A stretch of DNA of 43,691 nucleotides, taken from positions 1 to 43,691 of the forward strand of contig CANFSO010000007.1 of assembly GCA_947449895.1 (NCBI GenBank), given 5' to 3'. Source of the DNA: Comamonadaceae bacterium. Its GTDB lineage: Bacteria > Pseudomonadota > Gammaproteobacteria > Burkholderiales > Burkholderiaceae_C. Below, one piece after another: positions 35,494-43,691 of the stretch (within the stretch, counting starts at the first letter, position 1; the number at the start of each line of letters is the position of its first letter). The notes under the pieces were generated by a model. That model saw only the letters and a program-made list of their open reading frames with translations, ran no database searches and was not told the origin of the DNA. Made by a program: the position numbers and the translations under genes.

Positions 35494-37173
35494 TCAGGGT
35501 TGTTTGGAGACATGGCGAGCCGCTAGATAGGCGAAGGTCAGCGCCGGACCCAGCGTGATGCCGGGCCCCGGGTAGGCACCCTCCATCACTGAGGCCATGT
35601 CATTACCGCAGGCGTACAAGCCAGGGATGGGTTTGTCGCCAGGGCCAAGCACGCGCGCTTGGTCATCCGTGACGATGCCGGCGGACATCCCTAGGTCGGC
35701 AGGCCACACCTTCACGGCATAAAAAGGCCCGGTTTGCAATGGGGCTACACACGGATTGGGGGACTGATCTGCATCGCCCAAATGGCGTTGGTAGGCGTTG
35801 CAACCACGGCCAAACTCTGGGTCATCACCTTGGCGTGCGTGCGTGTTGTAGTGGTCGACCGTCAAGCGCAGTGCATCGGGCGCAATCCCAAGTTGCACAG
35901 CCAGTTCATCAAGGCTGGATGCGCGTGTGAGGTAGCCGTCATTGACCGCGGCCGTGACAGACCAAGAGAAGGAGAAGGGCTTGATGCGCCCGAGCCCGTA
36001 CTTCCAAAGGAACCGGCTGTCACACAGCAGGAATGCAGGTACAGCCGTCGCTGCGTTGGCGAGTTGGGCGCGCACAAACTCATGGTACGAAACGGCTTCA
36101 TTCACGAAGCGCTTACCGTTTGAGTCAACGGCAATCAACCCCGGCTTAGAGCGGTCTGTGACGGTGTGAGGAAAAACGCCCTGACTGCCATCGCGCCTAG
36201 TGAAGCTGGAAGCGGGCACCCAAAAGGCCCCGGCCTCGGTCAACTCGCTCAGCCGGCCACCCGCATTCAGTGCCAGCTGCGCTCCGCGAGCAGATGTGCC
36301 GGGCTTCACGGTGGCCGATAACGTGCCCGCAGCGGTGGGCACAAAGCGGGCCCGTAAGTCACCGCCGTGCGAAAGTCCACCCGTGCAAAGGATGACGCCC
36401 TGCCGCGCTCGAATCAAGGTTGTCACACCCAAGGCGCAAATCTCCACTCCACTGAGGCGCCCATCCTTTTGCATGAGCTTCTCTACCGAGATCCCGGTGC
36501 GCACGCTCACACCGAGCTGCCGTGTCGACTGCAGCAGGCGTCCAGCCAACGCATTGCCGAGGTAAAGCGTGGTTCCTCTGCGAGCCCTCAGGCGCTGAAG
36601 GGCATAGCGCGACAGCAAGCCCGCCACATGCCGCGCGGAGCGCCAGGAGCGTGCCATGCGCCGCAGGTGGGGAATGTCTTGCCGGCTGATCATCATGCCG
36701 CCGAACAGCGTGAATTCTGGCAACGGGCCCCGCAGGATATTGAATTCGGCCCCCAGTACGCTGGCGTCAAAGGGTTCTGGTTCCAACACGCGGCCGCCCA
36801 GTGTGGCGCCGGGTAAATCGGGGTAATAGTCGGGATAGGTGGTGACCGGCTGCAGACGGAGTGCGGTGTGGGCTTCCAGATAACGCACGGCCTCATCGCC
36901 ATGCGCCAGAAAGGCATGCAGTCGCTCAGGCGCGACGCTTGGCACGGTGGCCGCCAGGTAGGCGCGTGCTGCTTCTAAGCTGTCGGGTCGGCTGCCCGTG
37001 GCGGCTTTATGGTTCGCCGGAATCCAGACCATACCGCCCGATATAGCGGTGGTCCCGCCGACAACAGAGGCTTGCTCAAGCAGCAGCACCGAGCAGCCTT
37101 CTGCGGCCGCTACGCAAGCCGCAGTCATGCCGGCTGCACCCGCACCCACAACGATGACATCCCAAGTTTCCAC
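35494..37173 (-). CDS. FAD-dependent oxidoreductase, ketosteroid-dehydrogenase/fumarate-reductase type
   Basis: Flavoprotein of 559 residues of the FAD_binding_2 family. The N-terminal dinucleotide fold is VIVVGAGAAGMTAACVAAAE (glycines 10, 12 and 15), followed by GGTTAISGGMVWIPAN. The C-terminal FAD-binding segment is IPGLYACGNDMASVMEGAYP. The overall pattern matches 3-oxosteroid 1-dehydrogenase and related dehydrogenases that desaturate next to a carbonyl. The natural substrate is not known. The start is GTG at 37173 with AAGGA before it. It lies downstream of the LysR gene on the same strand, 41 bases away, and is probably part of the same catabolic locus. Confidence 0.87.
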   Translation of the reverse strand: METWDVIVVGAGAAGMTAACVAAAEGCSVLLLEQASVVGGTTAISGGMVWIPANHKAATGSRPDSLEAARAYLAATVPSVAPERLHAFLAHGDEAVRYLEAHTALRLQPVTTYPDYYPDLPGATLGGRVLEPEPFDASVLGAEFNILRGPLPEFTLFGGMMISRQDIPHLRRMARSWRSARHVAGLLSRYALQRLRARRGTTLYLGNALAGRLLQSTRQLGVSVRTGISVEKLMQKDGRLSGVEICALGVTTLIRARQGVILCTGGLSHGGDLRARFVPTAAGTLSATVKPGTSARGAQLALNAGGRLSELTEAGAFWVPASSFTRRDGSQGVFPHTVTDRSKPGLIAVDSNGKRFVNEAVSYHEFVRAQLANAATAVPAFLLCDSRFLWKYGLGRIKPFSFSWSVTAAVNDGYLTRASSLDELAVQLGIAPDALRLTVDHYNTHARQGDDPEFGRGCNAYQRHLGDADQSPNPCVAPLQTGPFYAVKVWPADLGMSAGIVTDDQARVLGPGDKPIPGLYACGNDMASVMEGAYPGPGITLGPALTFAYLAARHVSKQP

Positions 37174-37214
37174 GTCAGTCCTTTTGTACGGCTTCGTTTA
37201 AGCTGGTGCCGGTT

Positions 37215-38150
37215 TTATAGCAGATTCACCCCTTGCCAAACACCTGACTGCGTCAACTCAACAACGGTTTCGCGCAGTTCTGTGCGAACAGCCGCCGCCG
37301 CAGGAGAGAGTCGCCCAGGATCGACCGAGTACAGGTAGTTTGAGCGTTTCATGTTGGCATCCGAAAATGCGAGGGTACGCCATCCTTCGCGCATTTGACC
37401 TTCAAGGATGGCGGCTGACATGGGCTTGATCGTGACGCCCATACCGTCGCGCACACAACTCATCAACAGCGAAAGCGAATCAATTTCGGCCACGATATTC
37501 ATCGGCAGGTTGCGTTGCTCGAACTCGGCCGTGATGCGGCGGCGAAGGCCGTGAATACCGGTGGGGAGAATCAGCGGTAACTTGGAGACTTCGGCGCAAT
37601 TCAGGTTTTTTCGAAATCGTGGGATCAACTCGCTGGAGTCTGGCAGCATCACGAACAGCTCTTCTTCAACCAGTGGCTCAGAGGGCATGTCCGGGATGGC
37701 GTCATGGCCGAACAAGATCGCTAAGTCGAGCTGTGCCTGACGCATCATTTCACCCAAATGACCGCTCATGCCTTCGACAACATTCAGCACGATGCCGGGG
37801 AATTTTTCACGGACACGTCTCATCAAGGGGGCGCCCACAGCGCAGACCGTGGTCGACGCCAGCCCGACCGAGACCATGCCATGTATGGAGCCGGGTTCTT
37901 GGCGCGCAATTGAAAGTGCTTGGTCAAGTTGACGCAGCATGAAGCGTGCATGTTGATGCAGCGCCGCGCCGTTGGCCGTCGGGGTCACGCCTTTGGCGGT
38001 CCGAATCAGTAGGGGTTTTCCCACCTCTGCCTCAAGCTTGGCAATGTGCTGACTCAAGGAGGGCTGGGCAATGAACAGCTGCCGCGATGCCTTGGCCAAG
38101 CTGCCGCACTCGACGATTCGAACAAAATATTTGAGTTGCCTTAGATCCAC
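37215..38150 (-). CDS. LysR-family transcriptional regulator
   Basis: LysR-type regulator of 311 residues. The winged HTH is at residues 1-60 (DLRQLKYFVRIVECGSLAKASRQLFIAQPSLSQHIAKLE), close in look to the Nac/CbbR-like group with FIAQPSLSQHI. The ligand-binding part has GMVSVGLASTTVCAVGAPL and the usual receptor fold. I chose GTG 38150 because GGAG lies seven bases before it; a TTG at 38162 would add four residues. It is divergent from the ABC transporter operon, and a T-N11-A inverted repeat lies between, so it probably controls that operon and itself. Confidence 0.9.
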   Translation of the reverse strand: MDLRQLKYFVRIVECGSLAKASRQLFIAQPSLSQHIAKLEAEVGKPLLIRTAKGVTPTANGAALHQHARFMLRQLDQALSIARQEPGSIHGMVSVGLASTTVCAVGAPLMRRVREKFPGIVLNVVEGMSGHLGEMMRQAQLDLAILFGHDAIPDMPSEPLVEEELFVMLPDSSELIPRFRKNLNCAEVSKLPLILPTGIHGLRRRITAEFEQRNLPMNIVAEIDSLSLLMSCVRDGMGVTIKPMSAAILEGQMREGWRTLAFSDANMKRSNYLYSVDPGRLSPAAAAVRTELRETVVELTQSGVWQGVNLL

Positions 38151-38178
38151 GCGCGACTCCAACCGGTTGGTTTTGTAG

Positions 38179-38201
38179 GGCTATAAGAAATTCCTATAGC
38201 C
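38179..38201 (+). promoter_or_regulatory. Candidate LysR binding site (inverted repeat)
   Basis: GGCTATA-N9-TATAGCC, a 7-base inverted repeat containing the T-N11-A arrangement of LysR operators (ATAAG...CTTAT-like), lies 28 bases upstream of the LysR start and about 87 bases before the ABC transporter gene, inside the divergent promoter region. Confidence 0.6.
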
Positions 38202-38287
38202 AGTCTCTGAAAATAGTATTTTACCTTTTGCTCTCAAAGCCATAGGATGCGGCAAATTGGCTCAAAAACTAAATCTCAGGAGACGAT

Positions 38288-39556
38288 ATGAAACATGCCA
38301 CTCTTCAAATTGCAGATGATTCCTTGAATCAGCGTCGCAAGCTGCTCAAGACCGGTGCGCTCATGGCGGGTGGCGCGGTGTTGGGTTTGCCGGGCGTGGT
38401 TGGGGCACAAACTGAAAAAATCAAAATTGGACATCTGACGCCGCTGACTGGATTTTTGGGTGCACTTGGCGAGTACGCCGTGATGGGCATCAAGATGGCT
38501 GAAGAGGAAATCAACGCCAGCGGCGGCGTGATGGGTCGACAGATTGATGTGAAGAGCGAGGACTCGGTGAATCCGCAGGTCGCATCGACTAAGGCGCAGC
38601 GCATGATCGAGCGTGATGGCGTGGCCGTGTTGATGGGTGAGATCAACTCGGCATCGGCGTTGACCATCTCCCAAGTCGCCGCACGCAACAAGAAGTTGTT
38701 CATGAGCATTGGCGCACGTTCCGATGCACTGCGCGGCAAGGACTGTAATCGCTATACCTTCCACGTCGATATTCCCGTCACGGTGATGGTCAACGCAGCT
38801 GGCGAAGCGCTGGTGCGACAAGGTTTGGTCAAGGGCAAAAAGATTTACAGCCTGACCGCCGATTACCTGTTTGGGCACGACCTGTCGCGCCAGGCCAAGC
38901 GCTTCTTTGCCGCCAACGGCGGCAACCAAATCGGTGACGAATTAGTCGCAACTGATGTGACCGACTTCAGCCCTTACCTGCTGAAGATTCGCCAAGCTAA
39001 GCCTGACCTGGTGGCCACCAACTTGGCGGGTAATCAAGTCACCATTTTCGTCAAGCAGTACGCCGAGTTTGGCCTGCCATATCCGGTCGCCGGCTTCAAC
39101 CTCAACACGGCTGACGCATGGGCTACCGGCGAAGGGAATTTGGGCGGTATCTGGCCGACGGTCTGGCACCATGAAATCAAGACGCCGGGCACACAAGCCT
39201 TTGTTGCCAAATTCATCAAAAAGTACGGCAAGACACCTGAGAACCATGCGTGGATCGAGTACGTCTCGCTGAAGATGATGGCGCAGGCTATGAACGCCAC
39301 CAAGTCAACTGACAGCGAGAAATTGATCGCCTACTTTGAGTCGCAGGCCGAGTTCGACATTCTCAAATCGCGTAAGGCTTACTTCCGTTCATGGGACCAC
39401 CAGTTGATGCAGGAGGCCTATCCATTCACGGTCAAGCCCAAGGGCCAGTCTAAGAACAAGGAGGACTTCTTGTTGTTCGGAGAGGCTGTGCCCGGCCCGA
39501 GCCAGCCGCTTGAACTGTTGGCGCCGACCAAGGCCGACAACACCTGCAAGATGTAA
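38288..39556 (+). CDS. Branched-chain-type ABC transporter substrate-binding protein
   Basis: Periplasmic binding protein of 422 residues (Leu/Ile/Val-binding or amide/urea-binding type, peripla_BP_6). Residues 1-40 form a signal with twin arginine (QRRKLLKTGALMAGGAV) cut after GVVGA. The mature domain begins IKIGHLTPLTGFLGALGEYAVMGI, then EINASGGVMGRQIDVKSEDS, typical of this fold. The ligand is unknown; neighbours suggest an organic acid or aromatic compound. AGGAGA precedes the ATG. A terminator-like hairpin follows, before the permease gene. Confidence 0.9.
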   Translation: MKHATLQIADDSLNQRRKLLKTGALMAGGAVLGLPGVVGAQTEKIKIGHLTPLTGFLGALGEYAVMGIKMAEEEINASGGVMGRQIDVKSEDSVNPQVASTKAQRMIERDGVAVLMGEINSASALTISQVAARNKKLFMSIGARSDALRGKDCNRYTFHVDIPVTVMVNAAGEALVRQGLVKGKKIYSLTADYLFGHDLSRQAKRFFAANGGNQIGDELVATDVTDFSPYLLKIRQAKPDLVATNLAGNQVTIFVKQYAEFGLPYPVAGFNLNTADAWATGEGNLGGIWPTVWHHEIKTPGTQAFVAKFIKKYGKTPENHAWIEYVSLKMMAQAMNATKSTDSEKLIAYFESQAEFDILKSRKAYFRSWDHQLMQEAYPFTVKPKGQSKNKEDFLLFGEAVPGPSQPLELLAPTKADNTCKM

Positions 39557-39567
39557 ATCGGCAGGGC

Positions 39568-39606
39568 GGTCGCTGGGGTCATTGCGCTCCCCGGCGGCCT
39601 TTTTTT
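39568..39606 (+). terminator. Hairpin with T run between binding protein and permease genes
   Basis: GGTCGCTGGGG (39568-39578) pairs with CCCCGGCGGCC (39589-39599) across a 10-base loop, with two G-U pairs, and is followed by seven T residues. It fits an intrinsic terminator or attenuator that lowers expression of the permease genes relative to the binding protein. Confidence 0.7.
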
Positions 39607-39658
39607 GGTTTTTTGTCACCAGCTTCGGCAGCGCTTGCGCGCCTATTTTTCCCTTTGG

Positions 39659-40540
39659 ATGGCTATGGAACTCGTGTTTTTGCTGGAGCAAGTGATCAAT
39701 GGTCTGGTGCTGGGCGGTTATTACCTGTTGTTGGCTCTCGGGCTTTCGCTGATATTCAGCGTCGGCGGCATTGTCAATCTGGCGCACGGTGCGTTTTACG
39801 CGCTCGGTGCCTACGTGTCGCTCGAAGTCATCAAGCATGTGGGCTTTGGCGCCAGCATCTTCATCACGCCGTTAGCGGTCGGGCTGTTGGGCATTCTGTT
39901 TGAGCGCTTTTTGCTGCGGCGCTTTTATTCTGCCGATCCGATCCTCAGCTTGCTCGTGACTTTTGGCTTGGCCTTGGTGGCCGAGCAGTTCATCCGCATG
40001 GTCTGGGGTGCTGCACCGCTTCAATCCACCATGCCGCCGGAGTTCAAGGGCCAACTCATTGTTGGCGACATGATGTTTTCGAGGTACCGGCTCTTTATCT
40101 TGGGCGTGGTGATTGTTGTCATGAGCGGCATCTGGCTGTTGCTGCACAAGACCGCCTTCGGCCGCGTGGTGCGCGCGGGTGTTCAAAAACCTGACATGGT
40201 GGCGGTGTTAGGTATCAAGTTGCAGCCTTATATGACCGCGATTGTCATGTTGGGCGTGGCCACCGCCGCGCTGGGTGGCGTGTTGTTCGGGCCCATTGCG
40301 GTGGTGCATCCAGCCATGGGTACGGAGATCATGACCGTCGCCTTCGTGGTGGTGGTGATCGGCGGCCTTGGCAGCTTCTGGGGTGTGGTGTTGGCAGCGC
40401 TGTTGGTGGGCGTGGTGCGCGGCATCACCATCCATTTCCAGCCGGCCGCTGGCGAAGCATCGATGTACGTGCTGATGTTTCTCGTGTTGATGTTCCGGCC
40501 ACGTGGCTTGTTGGGTGAGCGCATCGAGCGTTTTGAATGA
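39659..40540 (+). CDS. Branched-chain-type ABC permease (LivH-like)
   Basis: Inner-membrane permease of about 293 residues with about eight helices, LivH family: ELVFLLEQVINGLVLGGYYLLLALG and IFSVGGIVNLAHGAFYALGAY at the start, GRVVRAGVQKPDMVAVLGI (EAA-like loop) and a final MYVLMFLVLMFRPRGLLGER. The frame is open to a TTG at 39605 inside the terminator, but ATG 39659 or 39665 is the family start. Its stop overlaps the start of the fused permease/ATPase gene by 4 bases. Confidence 0.88.
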   Translation: MAMELVFLLEQVINGLVLGGYYLLLALGLSLIFSVGGIVNLAHGAFYALGAYVSLEVIKHVGFGASIFITPLAVGLLGILFERFLLRRFYSADPILSLLVTFGLALVAEQFIRMVWGAAPLQSTMPPEFKGQLIVGDMMFSRYRLFILGVVIVVMSGIWLLLHKTAFGRVVRAGVQKPDMVAVLGIKLQPYMTAIVMLGVATAALGGVLFGPIAVVHPAMGTEIMTVAFVVVVIGGLGSFWGVVLAALLVGVVRGITIHFQPAAGEASMYVLMFLVLMFRPRGLLGERIERFE

Positions 40541-43074
40541 TGAGTCATCTCGTGAATAAAAAATACCAACCCTTTTGGATTGCTGCTGTCAGCTTGGTGC
40601 TGTTGCCTTTGGTGTTTCATGGCATCGGCCTGACACTGGATGCCGCGACCGTGGTGGTGATTCTGGCGATGGCGGCCATGGGCTTGAATCTGCTGGTGGG
40701 CTATACCGGACTGGTGTCTTTCGGGCACAGCGCCTGGTTCGGTATTGGGGGCTATGCCGCCGCACTGGCACAGCTGCACTTTTTTCCTGGCCAGATGTGG
40801 CTGCCCTTGCTTTTCTCGATAGGCTTCACGGCAGCGCTGTCTCTGGTGGTGGGTTTCCTGATCCTGCGCCGGCGCGGAGTCTACTTCTCATTGTTGACAC
40901 TGGCGCTGTGCGCCTTGACCTTTGCGATTGCTTTTCGTTGGACGGCTTTGACGGGTGGTGAAGGCGGGCTCGGTGGTATCGAGCGTGGCACGCTGGGCCC
41001 CTGGAGTCTGGACGGGCATTTGGCGTTTTACCTTGTCGTCGCTGTCATCGGCTTGATGGTTATCTACGGTCTGCTACGCGTGGTGCGCTCGCCCTTCGGA
41101 CACGTGCTGGTGGCCATTCGCGAGAACGAGCAGCGCGCGACCTTCCAGGGTTACGACACCAACAAGTACAAGCTGCAGGCCTTCGTGCTCTCGGCCTGCG
41201 TCACCGGACTGGCAGGTGCGTTGCTGGTCTTTTTGCACCGGCTGGCAGCTGCCGAGTCGAGCACTGTCGCGTTTTCTGGTGAGTTGCTGGCGATGGTGGT
41301 GATTGGCGGTATGCACAGTTTTTTGGGGCCGGTTATCGGTGCGCTGTTCTTTCTGTTGTTTCGCGAACTGTTCTCGATGTACACGGACAACTGGCTGCTT
41401 TGGTTCGGCCTGATCTTCGTTGGCTTCATTCTGTTCTCGCCCGCGGGCCTGACAAGCATTTGGGAGAAGGTATGCCGTCGTTTCAAGCCGCTGCCGGAGG
41501 ACGATGCAGCGATGAGTCGGCGCAAGATTTATAGCGGTTTGCCGCTGCCGACTTTCTTGCGTCCAGTGGCCCATCAGGGCGCGGTACTTGAAGCCAAAGC
41601 CATCAGCAAAAGTTTTGGTGGCATTCAGGCGGTGCAAGAGACCGGCATCACCGTCGGTGCCGGGCAGATTCATGCCTTGATTGGACCCAACGGAGCAGGT
41701 AAAACCACCACGTTCAATTTGATTTCAGGCATGTTTGAGTCAGACCACGGCACGGTGACGCTGCATGGGCAAGACATTCAAAACTTGCCACCTGATCAGA
41801 TCTGCCAAAAGGGATTGGCGCGCTCGTTTCAGATCACTAATTTGTTCAAGGGTTTGTCGATCTACGAAAACCTGCGCTTGTCATTGCAAGCCCAACACAC
41901 GGCACGCTTTGGCTGCTGGCGTGATGTCGATGACTACCCTGAAATTCATGCCGAAACGGCGGAGCTCATGAAGTTTCTGGGGCTCGAGGGCATGGAAGAT
42001 GTCAGCGGCGGAGATCTGTCTTACGGCGGTCAACGGCTGGTGGACTTGGGCATTGCACTGGGTTCGAAGCCGAAAATTTTGTTGATGGACGAACCGCTGG
42101 CGGGGCTGGCTGCTGCCGAGCGCGAGCGCGTGTCGAACCTGATCAGCACCATCGCGAGCAATATTCCAGTCCTCATTGTTGAGCACGACATTGATCGCGT
42201 GCTGGCTTTTTCGCACCGCGTGACGGTGATGAACCAAGGCGAGGTGCTGATGAGTGGCACACCCGATGAAGTGCGGAACGACCGCCGTGTGCAAGAGATT
42301 TACACCGGCACGGGCACGCCGCCCGTCACCGGCCGTGTGCCGGGAGTCGCCACCGATCGGCCACTGGTGCTTGACTTTCAAAAGGTGAATGCGTTTTACG
42401 GCAAGAGCCATATCCTCAACGATGCCAGCTTGCAGGTGCGTGAAGGCGAGATCGTCGCGCTGCTCGGCCGCAATGGCGCGGGCAAGTCCACCTTGCTCAA
42501 GTCTTTGGTCGGCTTGGTGCCCCCACGCAGCGGGCGTGTGAACTTTGCGGGGCAGGAAATTGCCGGCATGAGCGCGCCCGACATTGCTCGCATGGGCATT
42601 GGTTATGTACCGCAGGGACGCGGCCTATTTGCGGGCATGACGGTGGCTGAGAACCTGAGTTTGGGCCGACTCGCACGCCTAACCGATGGCAGCACCGGTG
42701 TGGTCTGGGATGAGGCTCAAATCCTTGACTATTTCCCTCGTCTGAAGGCTCGGATGCACGTTGCGGCTGACTACCTCTCGGGCGGTGAGCAACAAATGGT
42801 GGCGGTGGCGCGCGCGCTTTCCGGCAACGTCAGGCTGCTGCTGCTCGATGAGCCGTTTGAAGGCTTGGCGCCATCGGTAGTGCAAGAGTTGTTCACGGTG
42901 TTTGATCGACTGCGCCAGCACGTTCCGATCATCATCGTGGAGCACAACCTGGACCTGGTGTTGGCGTTGGCTGACCGGGTTTATGCCCTCGAACGCGGGG
43001 CTGTTTTTCACCAGGGCCCCGCCGAGCCGTTGTTGACCGACTTGGACTACCGCAAGCAAATTCTGTGGCTCTGA
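40537..43074 (+). CDS. Fused ABC permease plus two ATPases (LivM-LivG-LivF in one protein)
   Basis: A single 845-residue frame joins three parts normally encoded separately. Residues about 1-320 are a LivM-type permease (LNLLVGYTGLVSFGHSAWFG; RVVRSPFGHVLVAIRENEQRA). Residues about 345-600 are a LivG-type ATPase with Walker A GPNGAGKTT (383-391), signature LSYGGQR (494) and Walker B ILLMDEPLAG. Residues about 605-845 are a LivF-type ATPase with Walker A GRNGAGKST (644), signature LSGGEQQ (747) and Walker B LLLLDEPFEG. All motifs are intact, so it should be functional. The usual stops between the genes are absent over 2.5 kb. With the separate LivH-type permease and the binding protein it would form an importer. 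Confidence 0.9.
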   Translation: MMSHLVNKKYQPFWIAAVSLVLLPLVFHGIGLTLDAATVVVILAMAAMGLNLLVGYTGLVSFGHSAWFGIGGYAAALAQLHFFPGQMWLPLLFSIGFTAALSLVVGFLILRRRGVYFSLLTLALCALTFAIAFRWTALTGGEGGLGGIERGTLGPWSLDGHLAFYLVVAVIGLMVIYGLLRVVRSPFGHVLVAIRENEQRATFQGYDTNKYKLQAFVLSACVTGLAGALLVFLHRLAAAESSTVAFSGELLAMVVIGGMHSFLGPVIGALFFLLFRELFSMYTDNWLLWFGLIFVGFILFSPAGLTSIWEKVCRRFKPLPEDDAAMSRRKIYSGLPLPTFLRPVAHQGAVLEAKAISKSFGGIQAVQETGITVGAGQIHALIGPNGAGKTTTFNLISGMFESDHGTVTLHGQDIQNLPPDQICQKGLARSFQITNLFKGLSIYENLRLSLQAQHTARFGCWRDVDDYPEIHAETAELMKFLGLEGMEDVSGGDLSYGGQRLVDLGIALGSKPKILLMDEPLAGLAAAERERVSNLISTIASNIPVLIVEHDIDRVLAFSHRVTVMNQGEVLMSGTPDEVRNDRRVQEIYTGTGTPPVTGRVPGVATDRPLVLDFQKVNAFYGKSHILNDASLQVREGEIVALLGRNGAGKSTLLKSLVGLVPPRSGRVNFAGQEIAGMSAPDIARMGIGYVPQGRGLFAGMTVAENLSLGRLARLTDGSTGVVWDEAQILDYFPRLKARMHVAADYLSGGEQQMVAVARALSGNVRLLLLDEPFEGLAPSVVQELFTVFDRLRQHVPIIIVEHNLDLVLALADRVYALERGAVFHQGPAEPLLTDLDYRKQILWL

Positions 43075-43132
43075 GGACGGGCGCGGCATCAGTTCATCAA
43101 CCCCATTTTTAACGCCTCAAATCTTAAACACC

Positions 43133-43519
43133 ATGAAACAAAAAAAAGCACCTCAGGCCTTGGTCGAAAAAATGGCCAATATCGCGTGGCGAGAATATCC
43201 CGGTCACTTTGGCGGTGCCCTGTCGAAAGCGTTGGCGGCTCCGGAGAATGTCGGCAGCGCCCGCATCGACTTTCGTATCTCGCGTTATGCGCCTGCTGCT
43301 TACGTGCAAGAACACGTGCACAAAGTCCAGGAGCAGGTTTATTACGTGCTCGAAGGCGAGGGCGTTTTGACCTTGGACGATGAACGCCATTTGATGCGCC
43401 CGAACGACTATGTTTATGTGCCGCCCGGTATTCGCCATAGCTTCACCAACACCGGTACCAATGGATTGGTGTTTCTCGTGATCACCACGCCAGCCATGGA
43501 CGACGAGGAGACGCATTGA
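43133..43519 (+). CDS. Cupin-domain protein
   Basis: Small single-domain cupin of 128 residues. The first cupin motif has histidines in QEHVHKVQEQVYYVLEGEG; the second has PNDYVYVPPGIRHSFTN. Metal binding through these histidines is likely. Members act as sensors, isomerases or dioxygenase-like enzymes, and none can be chosen here. The stop overlaps the ATG of the aldehyde dehydrogenase gene (TGATG), so the two are coupled. It follows the ABC transporter by 58 bases and is part of the same presumed catabolic operon. Confidence 0.87.
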   Translation: MKQKKAPQALVEKMANIAWREYPGHFGGALSKALAAPENVGSARIDFRISRYAPAAYVQEHVHKVQEQVYYVLEGEGVLTLDDERHLMRPNDYVYVPPGIRHSFTNTGTNGLVFLVITTPAMDDEETH

Positions 43520-43691
43520 TGGACCGACACGCTTCTTCTGTGGCGGATGCCTCGCAACAGTTTTTGGCTCGACTCCTGATCAACGGTGAGTGGGTTGACG
43601 GTGCTGGCCCAGGCGTCACGCTACAAGACAAATTCAAGCTGCAGCCGCTGACGACGATTGGCGCGGCCGATGCAGCGCAAGTGCGGCAGAC
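43519..43691 (+). CDS. Aldehyde dehydrogenase family protein, 5' part only
   Basis: The first 57 codons of a gene cut by the right edge. The protein begins with a polar leader and then FLARLLINGEWVDGAGPG, the first strands typical of NAD(P)-dependent aldehyde dehydrogenases, where the substrate is oxidised to an acid. The active-site cysteine and glutamate lie beyond the window. The start overlaps the cupin stop by one base. Confidence 0.65.
   Translation, partial: MDRHASSVADASQQFLARLLINGEWVDGAGPGVTLQDKFKLQPLTTIGAADAAQVRQ

Overview
The window looks like the chromosome of a betaproteobacterium in the order Burkholderiales, most likely family Comamonadaceae (Rhodoferax/Polaromonas-like). This is inferred from gene content and order: a PTS made only of a mannose-type EIIA, HPr and EI; a dat-ybeD-lipB-lipA run; a Bug-type periplasmic binding protein; an NrtA with the cysteine-bearing N-terminal extension seen in this group; and a standard atpIBEFHAGDC operon. 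No rRNA, IS element or CRISPR array was seen.

Layout. 1-2309 (minus) is the start of a nitrate-type ABC transporter operon (nrtA, then nrtB cut by the window edge). 2553-6940 (plus) holds a small lipoprotein, an MFS transporter and the overlapping EIIA-HPr-EI genes. 6970-10542 (minus) is the lipoate module (lipA, lipB, DUF493 protein, D-amino-acid aminotransferase) with a DUF2062 membrane protein upstream. 10675-17864 (plus) is the whole F-type ATP synthase operon, with a candidate sigma70 promoter before it and a strong terminator after it. 17953-20018 (minus) is a LemA/TPM-domain module. 20224-22248 (plus) carries an NTF2-like protein, a YheT-type hydrolase and an unknown conserved protein. 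22275-22823 (minus) is a membrane-anchored cytochrome c5.

A tRNA-Arg(CCG) at 22984-23059 is the attachment site of a compact integrative element of about 5.6 kb. The last 20 bases of the tRNA are repeated exactly at 28666-28685. Between the copies lie a tyrosine integrase, a two-gene operon (ParB-like nuclease/HTH protein plus a zinc-finger-like unknown protein), a membrane GGDEF diguanylate cyclase and a serine recombinase. Both ends also carry same-strand GGATACA-type repeats, 12 bases apart, which look like integrase arm sites.

To the right is accessory metabolism: a carboxymuconolactone-decarboxylase-family protein divergent from a Bug solute-binding protein; a ChrA chromate transporter followed by a possible 37-residue ORF; and a three-gene minus-strand operon (LVIVD propeller, cupredoxin-like secreted protein, polytopic membrane protein). 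The last two of these resemble a pair that automated annotation often calls fenitrothion hydrolase, and their true role is unclear. Next come a KstD/fumarate-reductase-type flavoprotein and a LysR regulator, divergent from a branched-chain-type ABC importer. In that importer one permease and both ATPases are fused into a single 845-residue protein. It runs into a cupin and the start of an aldehyde dehydrogenase, which suggests an uptake-plus-catabolism cluster for an unidentified organic acid or aromatic substrate under LysR control.

The best candidates for new biology are the small tRNA-Arg element with its ParB-like/zinc-finger pair, the three-gene LVIVD/cupredoxin/membrane operon, and the triple-fused ABC protein.
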